6,670 nt of DNA from Cyclobacteriaceae bacterium. Its GTDB lineage: Bacteria; Bacteroidota; Bacteroidia; Cytophagales; Cyclobacteriaceae. The translations under genes were made by a program, and so were the position numbers. The notes below the pieces were generated by a model that worked only from the letters and a program-made list of their open reading frames with translations, made no database searches and was not told the origin of the DNA. Position 1 is the first letter of the stretch, and the number at the start of each line of letters is the position of its first letter. This document shows, in pieces, positions 1 through 5,492 of the stretch. The stretch lies in contig JANYDR010000313.1 of NCBI GenBank assembly GCA_025363495.1, positions 1 to 6,670 of the forward strand. Reading direction: 5' to 3'.

Positions 1-106
1 GATCACTTTGAAGCGGTCCAGGATCCTCTTCTCTGACACAGGACACTAGGACAAATGTCAGAACAATTAGCAACGCAGAATTTTGAGGAAATCTTAAGAT
101 TTTCAT
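1..106 (-). CDS. N-terminus of a lipoprotein, partial (continues beyond base 1)
   Basis: Reading the minus strand from an ATG at 106-104 gives 35 codons that stay open to the window edge. The product begins MKILRFPQNS, then a hydrophobic stretch (residues 11-22) ending in the lipobox L20-V21-S22-C23, which is a textbook type II signal peptide. The mature protein would start at C23 and be lipidated. The residues just after the cysteine are V-R-E-E-D, an acidic cluster like those reported in Bacteroidota as surface-export signals, so the protein may be displayed on the cell surface (inference). The gene starts 63 bases after the stop of the LTA-synthase-like gene on the same strand and is probably cotranscribed with it. 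Its start codon lies in one arm of a perfect hairpin. Function cannot be told because only the leader is present. Confidence 0.8.
   Translation of the reverse strand, partial: MKILRFPQNSALLIVLTFVLVSCVREEDPGPLQSD
89..102. repeat. 14-bp perfect palindrome inside the lipoprotein leader
   Basis: AAATCTTAAGATTT is its own reverse complement. It lies immediately beside the start-codon hairpin and spans codons 2 to 6 of the lipoprotein gene. With no loop it is unlikely to form an RNA hairpin. It could be a protein-binding dyad or chance in AT-rich codons. Confidence 0.4.
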
Positions 107-134
107 ACGCACCAGGGGTTTGTTGTGCGTATGA
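103..134 (-). promoter_or_regulatory. Perfect 10-bp hairpin covering the lipoprotein start codon
   Basis: Bases 103-112 (TCATACGCAC) and 125-134 (GTGCGTATGA) are exact reverse complements separated by 12 bases. In the minus-strand transcript the second arm contains the AUG (106-104) of the lipoprotein gene, so the folded RNA would hide the start codon. No U-rich run follows on either strand, so it does not look like an intrinsic terminator. A translational control element is the natural reading, but this is inference. Confidence 0.5.
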
Positions 135-169
135 CAATTAAACGTGGCTACACCCCTATGCCGAATAAG

Positions 170-2155
170 TTATTTTTTATTAAGAGGCAGTTGAGAACCT
201 TCGACAGTCAGATTATCGTCAACCATCCTGTTATTATACTGCTGGATAAATGCTTTAAGCTGATCTTCCATAACCCTGGAAGTATCCGGCAATTGAGTCA
301 TCAGATTCTTCCGGAGAAACCTGTCTTTTTTAAAATCATATAATCCAATGGTCTTCGTTCCATCAAATTGCAATAAGTAGTCCCCACGAAAAGTCTGGTA
401 GGTATTATCCAGGTAGTTAAAGGCAAATGGCCTTGTCTTGTCATGGAAGATATCCCGTCCAAACGCAACATATGGTTTATCATAATGCAGTGCGCCGAGC
501 ACGGTTGGCATAATATCTATTTGCTGAATGATTTCCGGGGTGAAGCTATTCCAGTCAGTGCCAGGTTGGAAAAAGAAAATAGGAATGGAGAAATAGCCCC
601 ATGCAGTGTTGTATTCCGGAACTTTAATTTGAGCTGAGGCGTGGTCTGCCGAGATGACAAATAGAGTATTCTTGTACCATGGCATTTTCGAAGCCGTCTC
701 AAAAAACTTCTTTAATGAATAGTCGGTGTACTCAATCAATTTATAAATCGTGAGATCCCCCTCTTTGAATTTTCCCTTGAACTCCTCCGGTAAGTTATAC
801 GGATGATGCGACGAGACTGAAAAGAAATTAGTATAGAACGGCTCTTTAAACCCATTCATTTTCTGCGCATAAAATTGCAGGAACTTATGGTCCCAGATAC
901 CCCAGATTCCATCATAGTCATCATTATTATTATACTCGTCTTTTCCGAAATAATCATCAAACTCGCACAGGTTTGCAAATGCCTGAAATCCCATGGAGCC
1001 GTTAGGCGCCCCATGAAAGAATGATGTATAATATCCCTTTTCTTTCAGGATACTTGACATACTATTTACTTTATTTCCGGAATAGTGCGATAGTACATAC
1101 GGGACTTCAATGGAAGGAATGCTGCAGATAATGGAAGGCATGGCATCAATTGACTTACGACCGTTGGCAAAAGAATATTGATAGGCTCGCGAATGACCAA
1201 TTAACGAATCAAGAAAGGGTGTGTGACCTTTATACGTACCGTTGTCAAGATTGCGATTGTACACTCCAAAAAACTCTTTTGAAAAGCTTTCAAGAATAAT
1301 TACCACCACATTCTTAGGTTGAAAGGTCAACGAATCATGAGGAGTATGGATTGGCGTGAATAACTTTTCTACTTCTTCATTAGACGAAAAATAATTCACC
1401 CGTTGAATGACAGGTGTCTTTGCAGTTCGCAACAGCGCAAAGGATGTATTCAGCACAAGGTTCACATCTTTTGGCGCAGTTGCATACTGTGCGGCATTGC
1501 TCAACGTAATGGGACGCGTGCTCTCGCCGAAGCCACCGCGCATCCCGGCAATCACTAGTCCGACTATTAATAACAATGCTATTGTACCGGCTACATATGA
1601 CACCGTCTTATTTTTAAGCTGAGGACCTTCTATCTTAATTAGCCCAAAGGCCTTTGCCATTATGTAAATCAGTATGGCTAAAAAAACTATAGCATACCAA
1701 TAATCAAGAAGAAACTGAAACAATAAGCTGCCAGCATTTTGTTCATTTTCGAATTGCCTGAGAACACTAAGAGTGGTTCTTCGAAGTGTAAATTGATAGT
1801 AAACTGTATCCGCTACATTAACGAAGAGACCAATGGAGTTGATTACCAAAAAAAGCCATTTTGGAAATCTGTAATATCCGGTGCTAAATCGAAAAGGAAA
1901 TGGAACGATCAGCAGAAGAAAAAAAAGTGAGTTGAGATAAAGTAGTGCCGACAAATCGAAACGCAACCCGCCTAACATGATTTTTCCAAACCGCTCAAGT
2001 GTCATGTCTGGGAAAAATTCAGCGTTGTAAAAATAAAAGCTGATGCGACAGACCATGTAAAGGCCCATCATCAAAAGAAGAGACAACGCGAGAGCAACAT
2101 ATATATTTCCCTTCCATTTAAATCCTTCCGTCAACTGCTTCCACTGCTCTTTCAT
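170..2155 (-). CDS. LTA synthase family membrane enzyme (alkaline phosphatase/sulfatase fold)
   Basis: This 661-residue protein has the LtaS/MdoB layout: about five N-terminal membrane segments (near residues 18-43, 64-85, 98-118, 150-170 and 186-204), a linker, then a large extracytoplasmic sulfatase-fold domain from about residue 280. Expected metal and catalytic residues are visible: E289 in VVVIILESFS, a probable nucleophile S335 in NGRKSIDAMPS where Gram-positive LtaS has threonine, the H450-H451 pair in SSHHPYNLP, and D504-H505 in SADHAS. Family members transfer phosphoglycerol or a similar group from phospholipid head groups onto envelope glycans or lipids at the outer face of the inner membrane. 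Bacteroidota make no classical lipoteichoic acid, so the acceptor here is unknown. The ATG at 2155 is preceded by AAGGG three bases upstream. It heads a probable two-gene unit with the lipoprotein downstream. Length is normal and nothing looks broken. Confidence 0.92.
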   Translation of the reverse strand: MKEQWKQLTEGFKWKGNIYVALALSLLLMMGLYMVCRISFYFYNAEFFPDMTLERFGKIMLGGLRFDLSALLYLNSLFFLLLIVPFPFRFSTGYYRFPKWLFLVINSIGLFVNVADTVYYQFTLRRTTLSVLRQFENEQNAGSLLFQFLLDYWYAIVFLAILIYIMAKAFGLIKIEGPQLKNKTVSYVAGTIALLLIVGLVIAGMRGGFGESTRPITLSNAAQYATAPKDVNLVLNTSFALLRTAKTPVIQRVNYFSSNEEVEKLFTPIHTPHDSLTFQPKNVVVIILESFSKEFFGVYNRNLDNGTYKGHTPFLDSLIGHSRAYQYSFANGRKSIDAMPSIICSIPSIEVPYVLSHYSGNKVNSMSSILKEKGYYTSFFHGAPNGSMGFQAFANLCEFDDYFGKDEYNNNDDYDGIWGIWDHKFLQFYAQKMNGFKEPFYTNFFSVSSHHPYNLPEEFKGKFKEGDLTIYKLIEYTDYSLKKFFETASKMPWYKNTLFVISADHASAQIKVPEYNTAWGYFSIPIFFFQPGTDWNSFTPEIIQQIDIMPTVLGALHYDKPYVAFGRDIFHDKTRPFAFNYLDNTYQTFRGDYLLQFDGTKTIGLYDFKKDRFLRKNLMTQLPDTSRVMEDQLKAFIQQYNNRMVDDNLTVEGSQLPLNKK

Positions 2156-2180
2156 GAACCCTTATAATTATGAAATGGCG

Positions 2181-2217
2181 CAAAATAACGTAATACGGGA
2201 TAATAGTAGCGGTCAAA
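2181..2217 (-). promoter_or_regulatory. Possible promoter of the LTA-synthase-like gene
   Basis: On the minus strand a TTTG (2217-2214) is followed after 21 bases by TACGTTAT (2192-2185), a 6 of 8 match to the Bacteroidota -7 box TAnnTTTG. A second near match, TATTTTG, follows at once (2187-2181). The gene starts about 25 bases further on. This is pattern matching only. Confidence 0.35.
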
Positions 2218-2250
2218 TGGCGATTTTGTCTTAGTTTTGGGTTGGTGATT

Positions 2251-2281
2251 TTTGAGGGGATGGCGTAGTGATGTATTTTGG
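2251..2281 (+). promoter_or_regulatory. Probable promoter of the beta-barrel gene
   Basis: TTTG (2251-2254), a 19-base spacer, and TATTTTGG (2274-2281) match the Bacteroidota pattern TTTG-N19-21-TAnnTTTG at all but one base. Transcription would begin near 2287, giving a leader of about 17 bases before the ATG at 2304. The 148-base region is shared with the divergent enzyme gene, so the two could be co-regulated. Confidence 0.45.
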
Positions 2282-2303
2282 CTCGTTGACTTAAACCTGA
2301 TTC

Positions 2304-3230
2304 ATGAGGAGACTCGTGTTTTGTGCTTTTCTGGTAGTGTCCTTTCAAAACCTCTATTCTCAGAATATCGAGTCTTTTGGAATTACAGGGGGATTCAATG
2401 TTCCTCTTACTATTGATAAAGGACTGGACAAAGATCCTCGCTTTCGCGGAAACTTTTTAATTCGGGGCACACCAATCGGATTCCAATATGGGTATGATAA
2501 ACCGGGATTTGGTTATGTGATTTCACCGAGTTTCTTATCTATAGGTCAGAAATATACCATTGTAAATACAACCGGTGGTGACGTTGGCACCCGGGATATT
2601 TCCATGAATTATTTCAGTGTGCCGGTTGCTTTAAAGTTTCACCTCAACGATCTCGCTTTTTTCCGGTTGAGCCTGGTTGCTGCGGTCAATTTTTGCTTTC
2701 TGTTAGATGGCAAAGAGACATTTACACATGAAGCCGCCAAGTTGAAATATCCCTCAGGAGTATCTGTACCGACCGATCCAGGATACATTATCGCGTACGA
2801 CGGCGTGTTTGTACCTTCTGTGACCAACCAGGTTTATGTTTCAAAAGACAAGTACAATTCATTTCAAATGTTTGGCGGAATTGGCTTACGATCAGAACTG
2901 GATTTGAGTGAAAAATGGAGTGTGATGCTGGATGGCAGAGCAAACTTTGCAGTCTTTGATTCGCGCAATAAAGCATACCTTGATCAATTACAGACCCCCA
3001 CAGGAGCTGCAGATTATAATGGATCTCCAGGAGCTCCTGACTTATATGGTCAACGTAGAGACATCTTCCTTTCTGTTACATTAGGTGTATCAAGAATTAT
3101 AACTACTAAACCCAAATTCAAGGAGCGTCACACCAAGCCACTGCCAAAAGTAAATTATGAAAAGACGAAAGGCATGGGCGGAACAGGTAAGACCAAATCT
3201 AAAGGGAAATCGAAGTCTAAGAAAAAATAA
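2304..3230 (+). CDS. Outer membrane beta-barrel protein with lysine-rich tail
   Basis: The 308-residue product starts with a signal peptide (MRRLVFCAFLVVSFQNLYS), probably cut before Q20, leaving an N-terminal glutamine as is common in this phylum. Residues 21-265 alternate short amphipathic strands with turns, as in the PorT-like OMP_b-brl_2 family; the stretch around 101-134 (NYFSVPVALKFHL and following) is the typical conserved core and the final strand is around 253-266. It should sit in the outer membrane as a small barrel. After the last strand comes an extra tail (residues 267-308) in which 14 of the last 38 residues are lysine, ending GKSKSKKK. That tail would hang in the periplasm and could bind an acidic polymer (inference). 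A specific substrate cannot be inferred. It is probably its own transcription unit. Confidence 0.82.
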   Translation: MRRLVFCAFLVVSFQNLYSQNIESFGITGGFNVPLTIDKGLDKDPRFRGNFLIRGTPIGFQYGYDKPGFGYVISPSFLSIGQKYTIVNTTGGDVGTRDISMNYFSVPVALKFHLNDLAFFRLSLVAAVNFCFLLDGKETFTHEAAKLKYPSGVSVPTDPGYIIAYDGVFVPSVTNQVYVSKDKYNSFQMFGGIGLRSELDLSEKWSVMLDGRANFAVFDSRNKAYLDQLQTPTGAADYNGSPGAPDLYGQRRDIFLSVTLGVSRIITTKPKFKERHTKPLPKVNYEKTKGMGGTGKTKSKGKSKSKKK

Positions 3231-3238
3231 TAAGCTAT

Positions 3239-3259
3239 TAGCCAGGAGATTGCAGGCTA
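3239..3259 (+). terminator. Weak hairpin after the beta-barrel gene
   Basis: TAGCC (3239-3243) and GGCTA (3255-3259) can pair across an 11-base loop eight bases after the stop codon. The AT-rich stretch that follows (3268-3282) is not a clean U run and overlaps the putative promoter of the next gene. It is listed as a weak terminator candidate only. Confidence 0.2.
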
Positions 3260-3282
3260 GCCGATGCTATTAATTATATTTC
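3249..3282 (+). promoter_or_regulatory. Possible promoter of the Crp/Fnr gene
   Basis: TATATTTC (3275-3282) matches the -7 box TAnnTTTG at 7 of 8 bases. ATTG (3249-3252), 22 bases upstream, is an imperfect -33 element. Transcription would start near 3289, about 13 bases before the ATG at 3302, which supports that start over the upstream TTG at 3290. Confidence 0.35.
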
Positions 3283-3301
3283 TCATCCATTGCGCTTCCG
3301 A

Positions 3302-3883
3302 ATGAATTACGACAACATTTTAAAAAATGTTAGTAAACACATCAGTCTTGACAAAACTGAAATCGCTTATTTCATCTCGTTATTAGCCTACAGGGAGATA
3401 CCAAAGAACAAGCTGATACTGGAAGAAGATCAACCCTGCAAGCATATCAATTATGTTAGTAACGGAGCTTTCCGTGCGTATTCATTTGATCTGAAAGGAA
3501 AAGAAAGCAGCATCATGTTTGCGATCAACGACTGGTGGATCACTGACATACATGGATTTGTGATGGAGAAAACAGCTCTTATGAATATCGAAGCGATTGA
3601 AGACAGCACAATTCTTCAACTGCATAAAACTGATCTTGAAAAATTATGCATCAGAGTTCCTAAGTTTGAAAAATTCTTCCGGATACTGATGCAGAACTCT
3701 TATATCAGAGAGCAGCTACGTACCCGGCAAAACCTAACCGAACCGGCAGAAGAGCGGTACAAGAGTTTCACTAAAAAATATCCACAGTTTGTGCAGCGGA
3801 TTCCATTAAAGTTTATTGCCTCCTATCTTGGTGTGACGCCGCAATTTTTAAGCGTAATCCGCAAAAGAAAAGTCAAGAGTTAA
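3302..3883 (+). CDS. Crp/Fnr family transcriptional regulator
   Basis: The 193-residue protein has the usual two parts: an N-terminal cyclic-nucleotide-binding-type beta-roll (about residues 5-115, with core segments such as KNKLILEEDQPCKHINYVSNGAFR), a connecting helix (about 118-145), and a short C-terminal winged-helix domain whose recognition unit is IPLKFIASYLGVTPQFLSVI (168-187). The phosphate-binding GE...RSA motif of true cAMP receptors is not visible, and there is no cysteine cluster as in Fnr, so the signal is unknown. This matches the many ligand-unassigned Crp-type regulators of Bacteroidota, which are about this length. I chose ATG 3302; an in-frame TTG at 3290 would add only four residues and overlaps the expected transcription start. 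The gene ends inside a 10-bp hairpin and a CRP-like dyad lies 41 bases downstream. Confidence 0.9.
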   Translation: MNYDNILKNVSKHISLDKTEIAYFISLLAYREIPKNKLILEEDQPCKHINYVSNGAFRAYSFDLKGKESSIMFAINDWWITDIHGFVMEKTALMNIEAIEDSTILQLHKTDLEKLCIRVPKFEKFFRILMQNSYIREQLRTRQNLTEPAEERYKSFTKKYPQFVQRIPLKFIASYLGVTPQFLSVIRKRKVKS

Positions 3884-3904
3884 GTTAATCTACATTAACT
3901 CTTG
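3874..3904. terminator. Perfect 10-bp hairpin spanning the Crp/Fnr stop codon
   Basis: CAAGAGTTAA (3874-3883) is exactly complementary to TTAACTCTTG (3895-3904), with an 11-base loop. The left arm includes the last codons and the TAA of the regulator gene. No U-tract follows (the next bases are TCATTGAGG), so intrinsic termination would be inefficient. It may instead stabilise or process the 3' end. Confidence 0.4.
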
Positions 3905-3924
3905 TCATTGAGGAAGTTGTTTCC

Positions 3925-3944
3925 TTTGTGTGATTAAACACAAA
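3925..3944. promoter_or_regulatory. CRP-like dyad before the deoxyribosyltransferase-like gene
   Basis: TTTGTGT (3925-3931) and ACACAAA (3938-3944) are exact inverted repeats around six bases. The core TGTGT-N6-ACACA differs by one base per half-site from the TGTGA-N6-TCACA consensus of CRP-type proteins. It ends four bases before the ATG at 3949 and overlaps a -7-like TTCCTTTG (3921-3928), a position that suits repression. The neighbouring Crp/Fnr gene makes it a candidate operator, but no binding is shown. Confidence 0.4.
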
Positions 3945-3948
3945 ATCT

Positions 3949-4320
3949 ATGCTGATACTTATTGCCGGCCCCTATCGAAGTGGCACGAACGACCAACCTG
4001 AGCTGATGGAAAAAAATCTCAGGTATCTTGAAGAAGTAGCATTACCGCTATTCCGTGCTGGTCATATCCCAATGATTGGTGAATGGGTAGCGCTTCCGCT
4101 TATGAAAGTAGCCGGATCAAAAAAACCGGGTGATACCATCTATGATGAAATCGCTTACCCTATCGCTAACCGGTTGCTTACTAAATGCGATGCTGTTCTT
4201 CGTCTTCCGGGAGAATCCAAAGGCGCCGATCAGGATGTTAAGATTGCGAAGGAAAGAGGATTGAAAGTCTTTTATCGTTTGGAGGATATTTTGATGATCA
4301 CCAATAATGATATTTTGTAG
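3949..4320 (+). CDS. DUF4406-type, nucleoside deoxyribosyltransferase-like protein
   Basis: This 123-residue cytoplasmic protein begins directly with the strand-loop MLILIAGPYRSGTN, the glycine-proline phosphate-type loop that opens nucleoside 2-deoxyribosyltransferase-like and DUF4406 proteins. Other family-like elements are the helix with LPLFRAGHIPMIGEW (33-46), the aspartate C80-D81 before a strand (AVLRLPGES), and the segment KGADQDVKIAKERGLKVF (91-108), which resembles the G-A-x-x-E-x-x-x-A block of deoxyribosyltransferases. Length is typical of this small family. Such folds bind nucleotides or sugar phosphates; the actual substrate is unknown. It lies 65 bases downstream of the Crp/Fnr gene in the same direction and may be read through from it or from its own weak promoter under the dyad. 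No signal peptide or membrane segment is present. Confidence 0.72.
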   Translation: MLILIAGPYRSGTNDQPELMEKNLRYLEEVALPLFRAGHIPMIGEWVALPLMKVAGSKKPGDTIYDEIAYPIANRLLTKCDAVLRLPGESKGADQDVKIAKERGLKVFYRLEDILMITNNDIL

Positions 4321-4369
4321 GATTTGTTATTGAGGCAATGCGTGGGAGCATCTTGTATTTATTCATTCG

Positions 4370-4415
4370 ACTCGGCGCGTTCACGCTCAATATATAACTC
4401 GGCGCATGAATGCGC
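4370..4415. repeat. Two tandem copies of a small palindromic unit (27-bp period)
   Basis: ACTCGGCGC occurs at 4370-4378 and 4397-4405. Each copy runs into a 14-base palindrome: GCGCGT-tc-ACGCTC (4375-4388, one mismatch) and GCGCAT-ga-ATGCGC (4402-4415, perfect). One stem pair changes from G-C to A-T between the copies, keeping the pairing. This resembles small REP-type intergenic palindromes. No gene is visible here. Confidence 0.5.
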
Positions 4416-4427
4416 TAAATGCAATTT

Positions 4428-4574
4428 ACCACAGAGGCGCAGAGCTCACAGAGTAAATACACACAGAGATTTCTTAGAACTTTACATCGAAACAAGATAT
4501 TTTTATTGTCTCTTATTGTTTATGTTGCCGCGTCAACAGTCTAGAATCTCCGTGTTTCTCCGTGGCTCTGTGGT
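4428..4574. repeat. 147-bp CACAGAG-type inverted-repeat element
   Basis: The ends ACCACAGAG (4428-4436) and CTCTGTGGT (4566-4574) are exact inverted repeats. Imperfect complementarity continues inward for about 27 bases: the left arm repeats ACAGAG or CAGAG (4431, 4440, 4448, 4463) and the right arm carries TCTCCGTG twice (4547-4554, 4557-4564). The middle (about 4470-4545) is AT-rich. I recognise this as the widespread intergenic family with ends like CCACAGAGGCACAGAG, found scattered in many bacterial genomes. The plus-strand open frame running through it (4324-4581) is not a convincing gene. No target-site duplication is evident. Confidence 0.7.
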
Positions 4575-4583
4575 GAAATAAAA

Positions 4584-4600
4584 TTTCGGCGAAGCTGAAA
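4584..4600 (-). terminator. Possible terminator between converging genes
   Basis: TTTCGGC-GAA-GCTGAAA can form a 7-bp stem with one imperfect pair and a tight loop. Read on the minus strand it is followed by ATTTTATTT, a fair U-rich run, 50 bases after the stop of the gene at 4651-4908. It could end that transcript. The A-C mismatch in the minus-strand RNA weakens the case. Confidence 0.3.
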
Positions 4601-4650
4601 TGCCAGCTCTGCATCTCCTCTCAATTCGGATGAAAGTCACACAACCGGAG

Positions 4651-4908
4651 TTAAGCATGCTTCACGATGGCCAAAATATTTTCACTGCCAATTTTAATCA
4701 AATCACCTCCTACGAATGGCGGATTATCAGGTAATATTGAAAACATATATCCCTGATTATTTACCTGTTCAATAACTCCTGTATACCTGGCGCCATTAAA
4801 GCCAATCTCAATAAAAGTTGTAACTCCCACACGGTCTTTAAACGGCTGAGGATTGATATCCAACACTCCTGCTATTTCAAAGTCATCTCCATCGCGGTTG
4901 ACCGTCAT
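4651..4908 (-). CDS. Small hypothetical protein
   Basis: I do not recognise this 85-residue protein. It starts MTVNRDGDDFEIAG, has alternating hydrophobic and polar residues with many glycines and turns (for example RYTGVIEQVNNQGYMFSI, 41-58), and ends ILAIVKHA. The pattern suggests a small all-beta domain, perhaps an OB- or SH3-like barrel. It has no signal peptide, membrane segment or cysteine, and is acidic. Codon use looks coding, and both flanks are non-coding, so it is likely real rather than a chance frame. No strong Shine-Dalgarno is seen. On its strand TTTG (4964-4961) and TATCTTGC (4938-4931) stand 22 bases apart and could be a promoter. It is a single-gene unit between repeat-bearing intergenic regions. 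Confidence 0.6.
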   Translation of the reverse strand: MTVNRDGDDFEIAGVLDINPQPFKDRVGVTTFIEIGFNGARYTGVIEQVNNQGYMFSILPDNPPFVGGDLIKIGSENILAIVKHA

Positions 4909-5114
4909 ACTTAATTGGCTTAGGTGAAATGCAAGATAGGAAAGTTAAAGCTTGAATACGCAAAGGTTACAATCCTCACCGGCACGCGCTAAAAGCGTGA
5001 CTCATCATCTATCGACCCATCGGCCAACTGACGCTCTTTCAAAAAACTTCGCAATTTTCGCACATTCTCCTACCATCATTTGTTATAATTTTGATCAGCT
5101 CAAAACAATCACCC
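4909..5114. other. Intergenic region with a small hairpin, no gene seen
   Basis: This divergent gap holds the putative promoters of both flanking genes and one short palindrome, CACGC (4983-4987) with GCGTG (4995-4999). Open frames crossing it on the plus strand have no recognisable content. A 24-codon minus-strand frame is too short to support. Confidence 0.4.
5086..5093 (+). promoter_or_regulatory. Exact Bacteroidota -7 box before the VOC gene
   Basis: TAATTTTG fits TAnnTTTG at every fixed base. No good TTTG lies 19-21 bases upstream. Transcription would start near 5100, about 15 bases before ATG 5115. The alternative TTG start at 5091 would fall inside this box, so the ATG is preferred. 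Confidence 0.45.
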
Positions 5115-5492
5115 ATGGAAACCGTCTCACCAAATATTTTTGTAAACGACATCAAATCGACAATTGAATTCTATAAACTCCTTGGATTTAATATTGTGGC
5201 AACTGTGCCGGAAGAAGGCGGAGAACTAGTATTTGCGTTAATGATGAATGGCGAGACTACATTTATGTTCCAGACATTTGCCAGTATCGAAGGCAAGTTA
5301 CCGTGGATTAGTCGCAGCAACGGCGGATCACTGCTTTTATATGTCAAGCTCAAAGGCATCAGGAGATTTTATGAAGAGGTCAGCAACAAAGTAAAAATTC
5401 TTACCCATCTTGAAACCACCTTCTATGGCGCTACCGAGTTTTCGATACTTGACAATAACAATTATATGCTGACTTTTGCGGAAGATGAGTAA
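5115..5492 (+). CDS. VOC superfamily (glyoxalase/bleomycin-resistance fold) protein
   Basis: The 125-residue protein has the paired beta-alpha-beta-beta-beta pattern of the vicinal oxygen chelate superfamily. The first half opens with PNIFVNDIKSTIEFYKLLGF (6-25), the standard strand-helix entry. The second starts near 71 (GSLLLYVKL), has the helix GIRRFYEEVSN (81-91), and ends with LDNNNYMLTFAEDE (112-125), the family's closing D-x-x-G/N-x-x-x-x-F-x-E motif. The terminal glutamate E123 could bind metal, but the histidine expected on the first strand is absent, so classic glyoxalase I chemistry is doubtful. Members also bind antibiotics such as bleomycin or mitomycin or act as dioxygenases; the substrate here is unknown. 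It is soluble with no signal peptide. Its last eight bases overlap the next gene (ATGAGTAA), so the two are translationally coupled. Confidence 0.85.
   Translation: METVSPNIFVNDIKSTIEFYKLLGFNIVATVPEEGGELVFALMMNGETTFMFQTFASIEGKLPWISRSNGGSLLLYVKLKGIRRFYEEVSNKVKILTHLETTFYGATEFSILDNNNYMLTFAEDE

Noticed and set aside
89..134. Intrinsic terminator of the LTA-synthase-like gene
   Set aside because: The hairpin here has no U-run after it on either strand and contains the start codon of the next gene, so termination is a poor explanation.
2118..2348. 76-codon minus-strand open frame across the divergent intergenic region
   Set aside because: It overlaps both the enzyme start and the beta-barrel signal peptide, and the region is better explained as a divergent promoter region.
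4370..4480. CRISPR array
   Set aside because: Only two short imperfect units are present, the units are palindromes rather than constant repeats with unique spacers, and no cas gene is nearby.
4324..4581. 85-codon plus-strand open frame after the deoxyribosyltransferase-like gene
   Set aside because: It lies almost wholly over the mini-palindromes and the CACAGAG inverted-repeat element; its translation is cysteine- and arginine-rich without any domain pattern, so it is non-coding repeat DNA.
4952..5167. 71-codon plus-strand open frame upstream of the VOC gene
   Set aside because: It overlaps the VOC gene in another frame, crosses the putative promoter, and its translation has no recognisable pattern.
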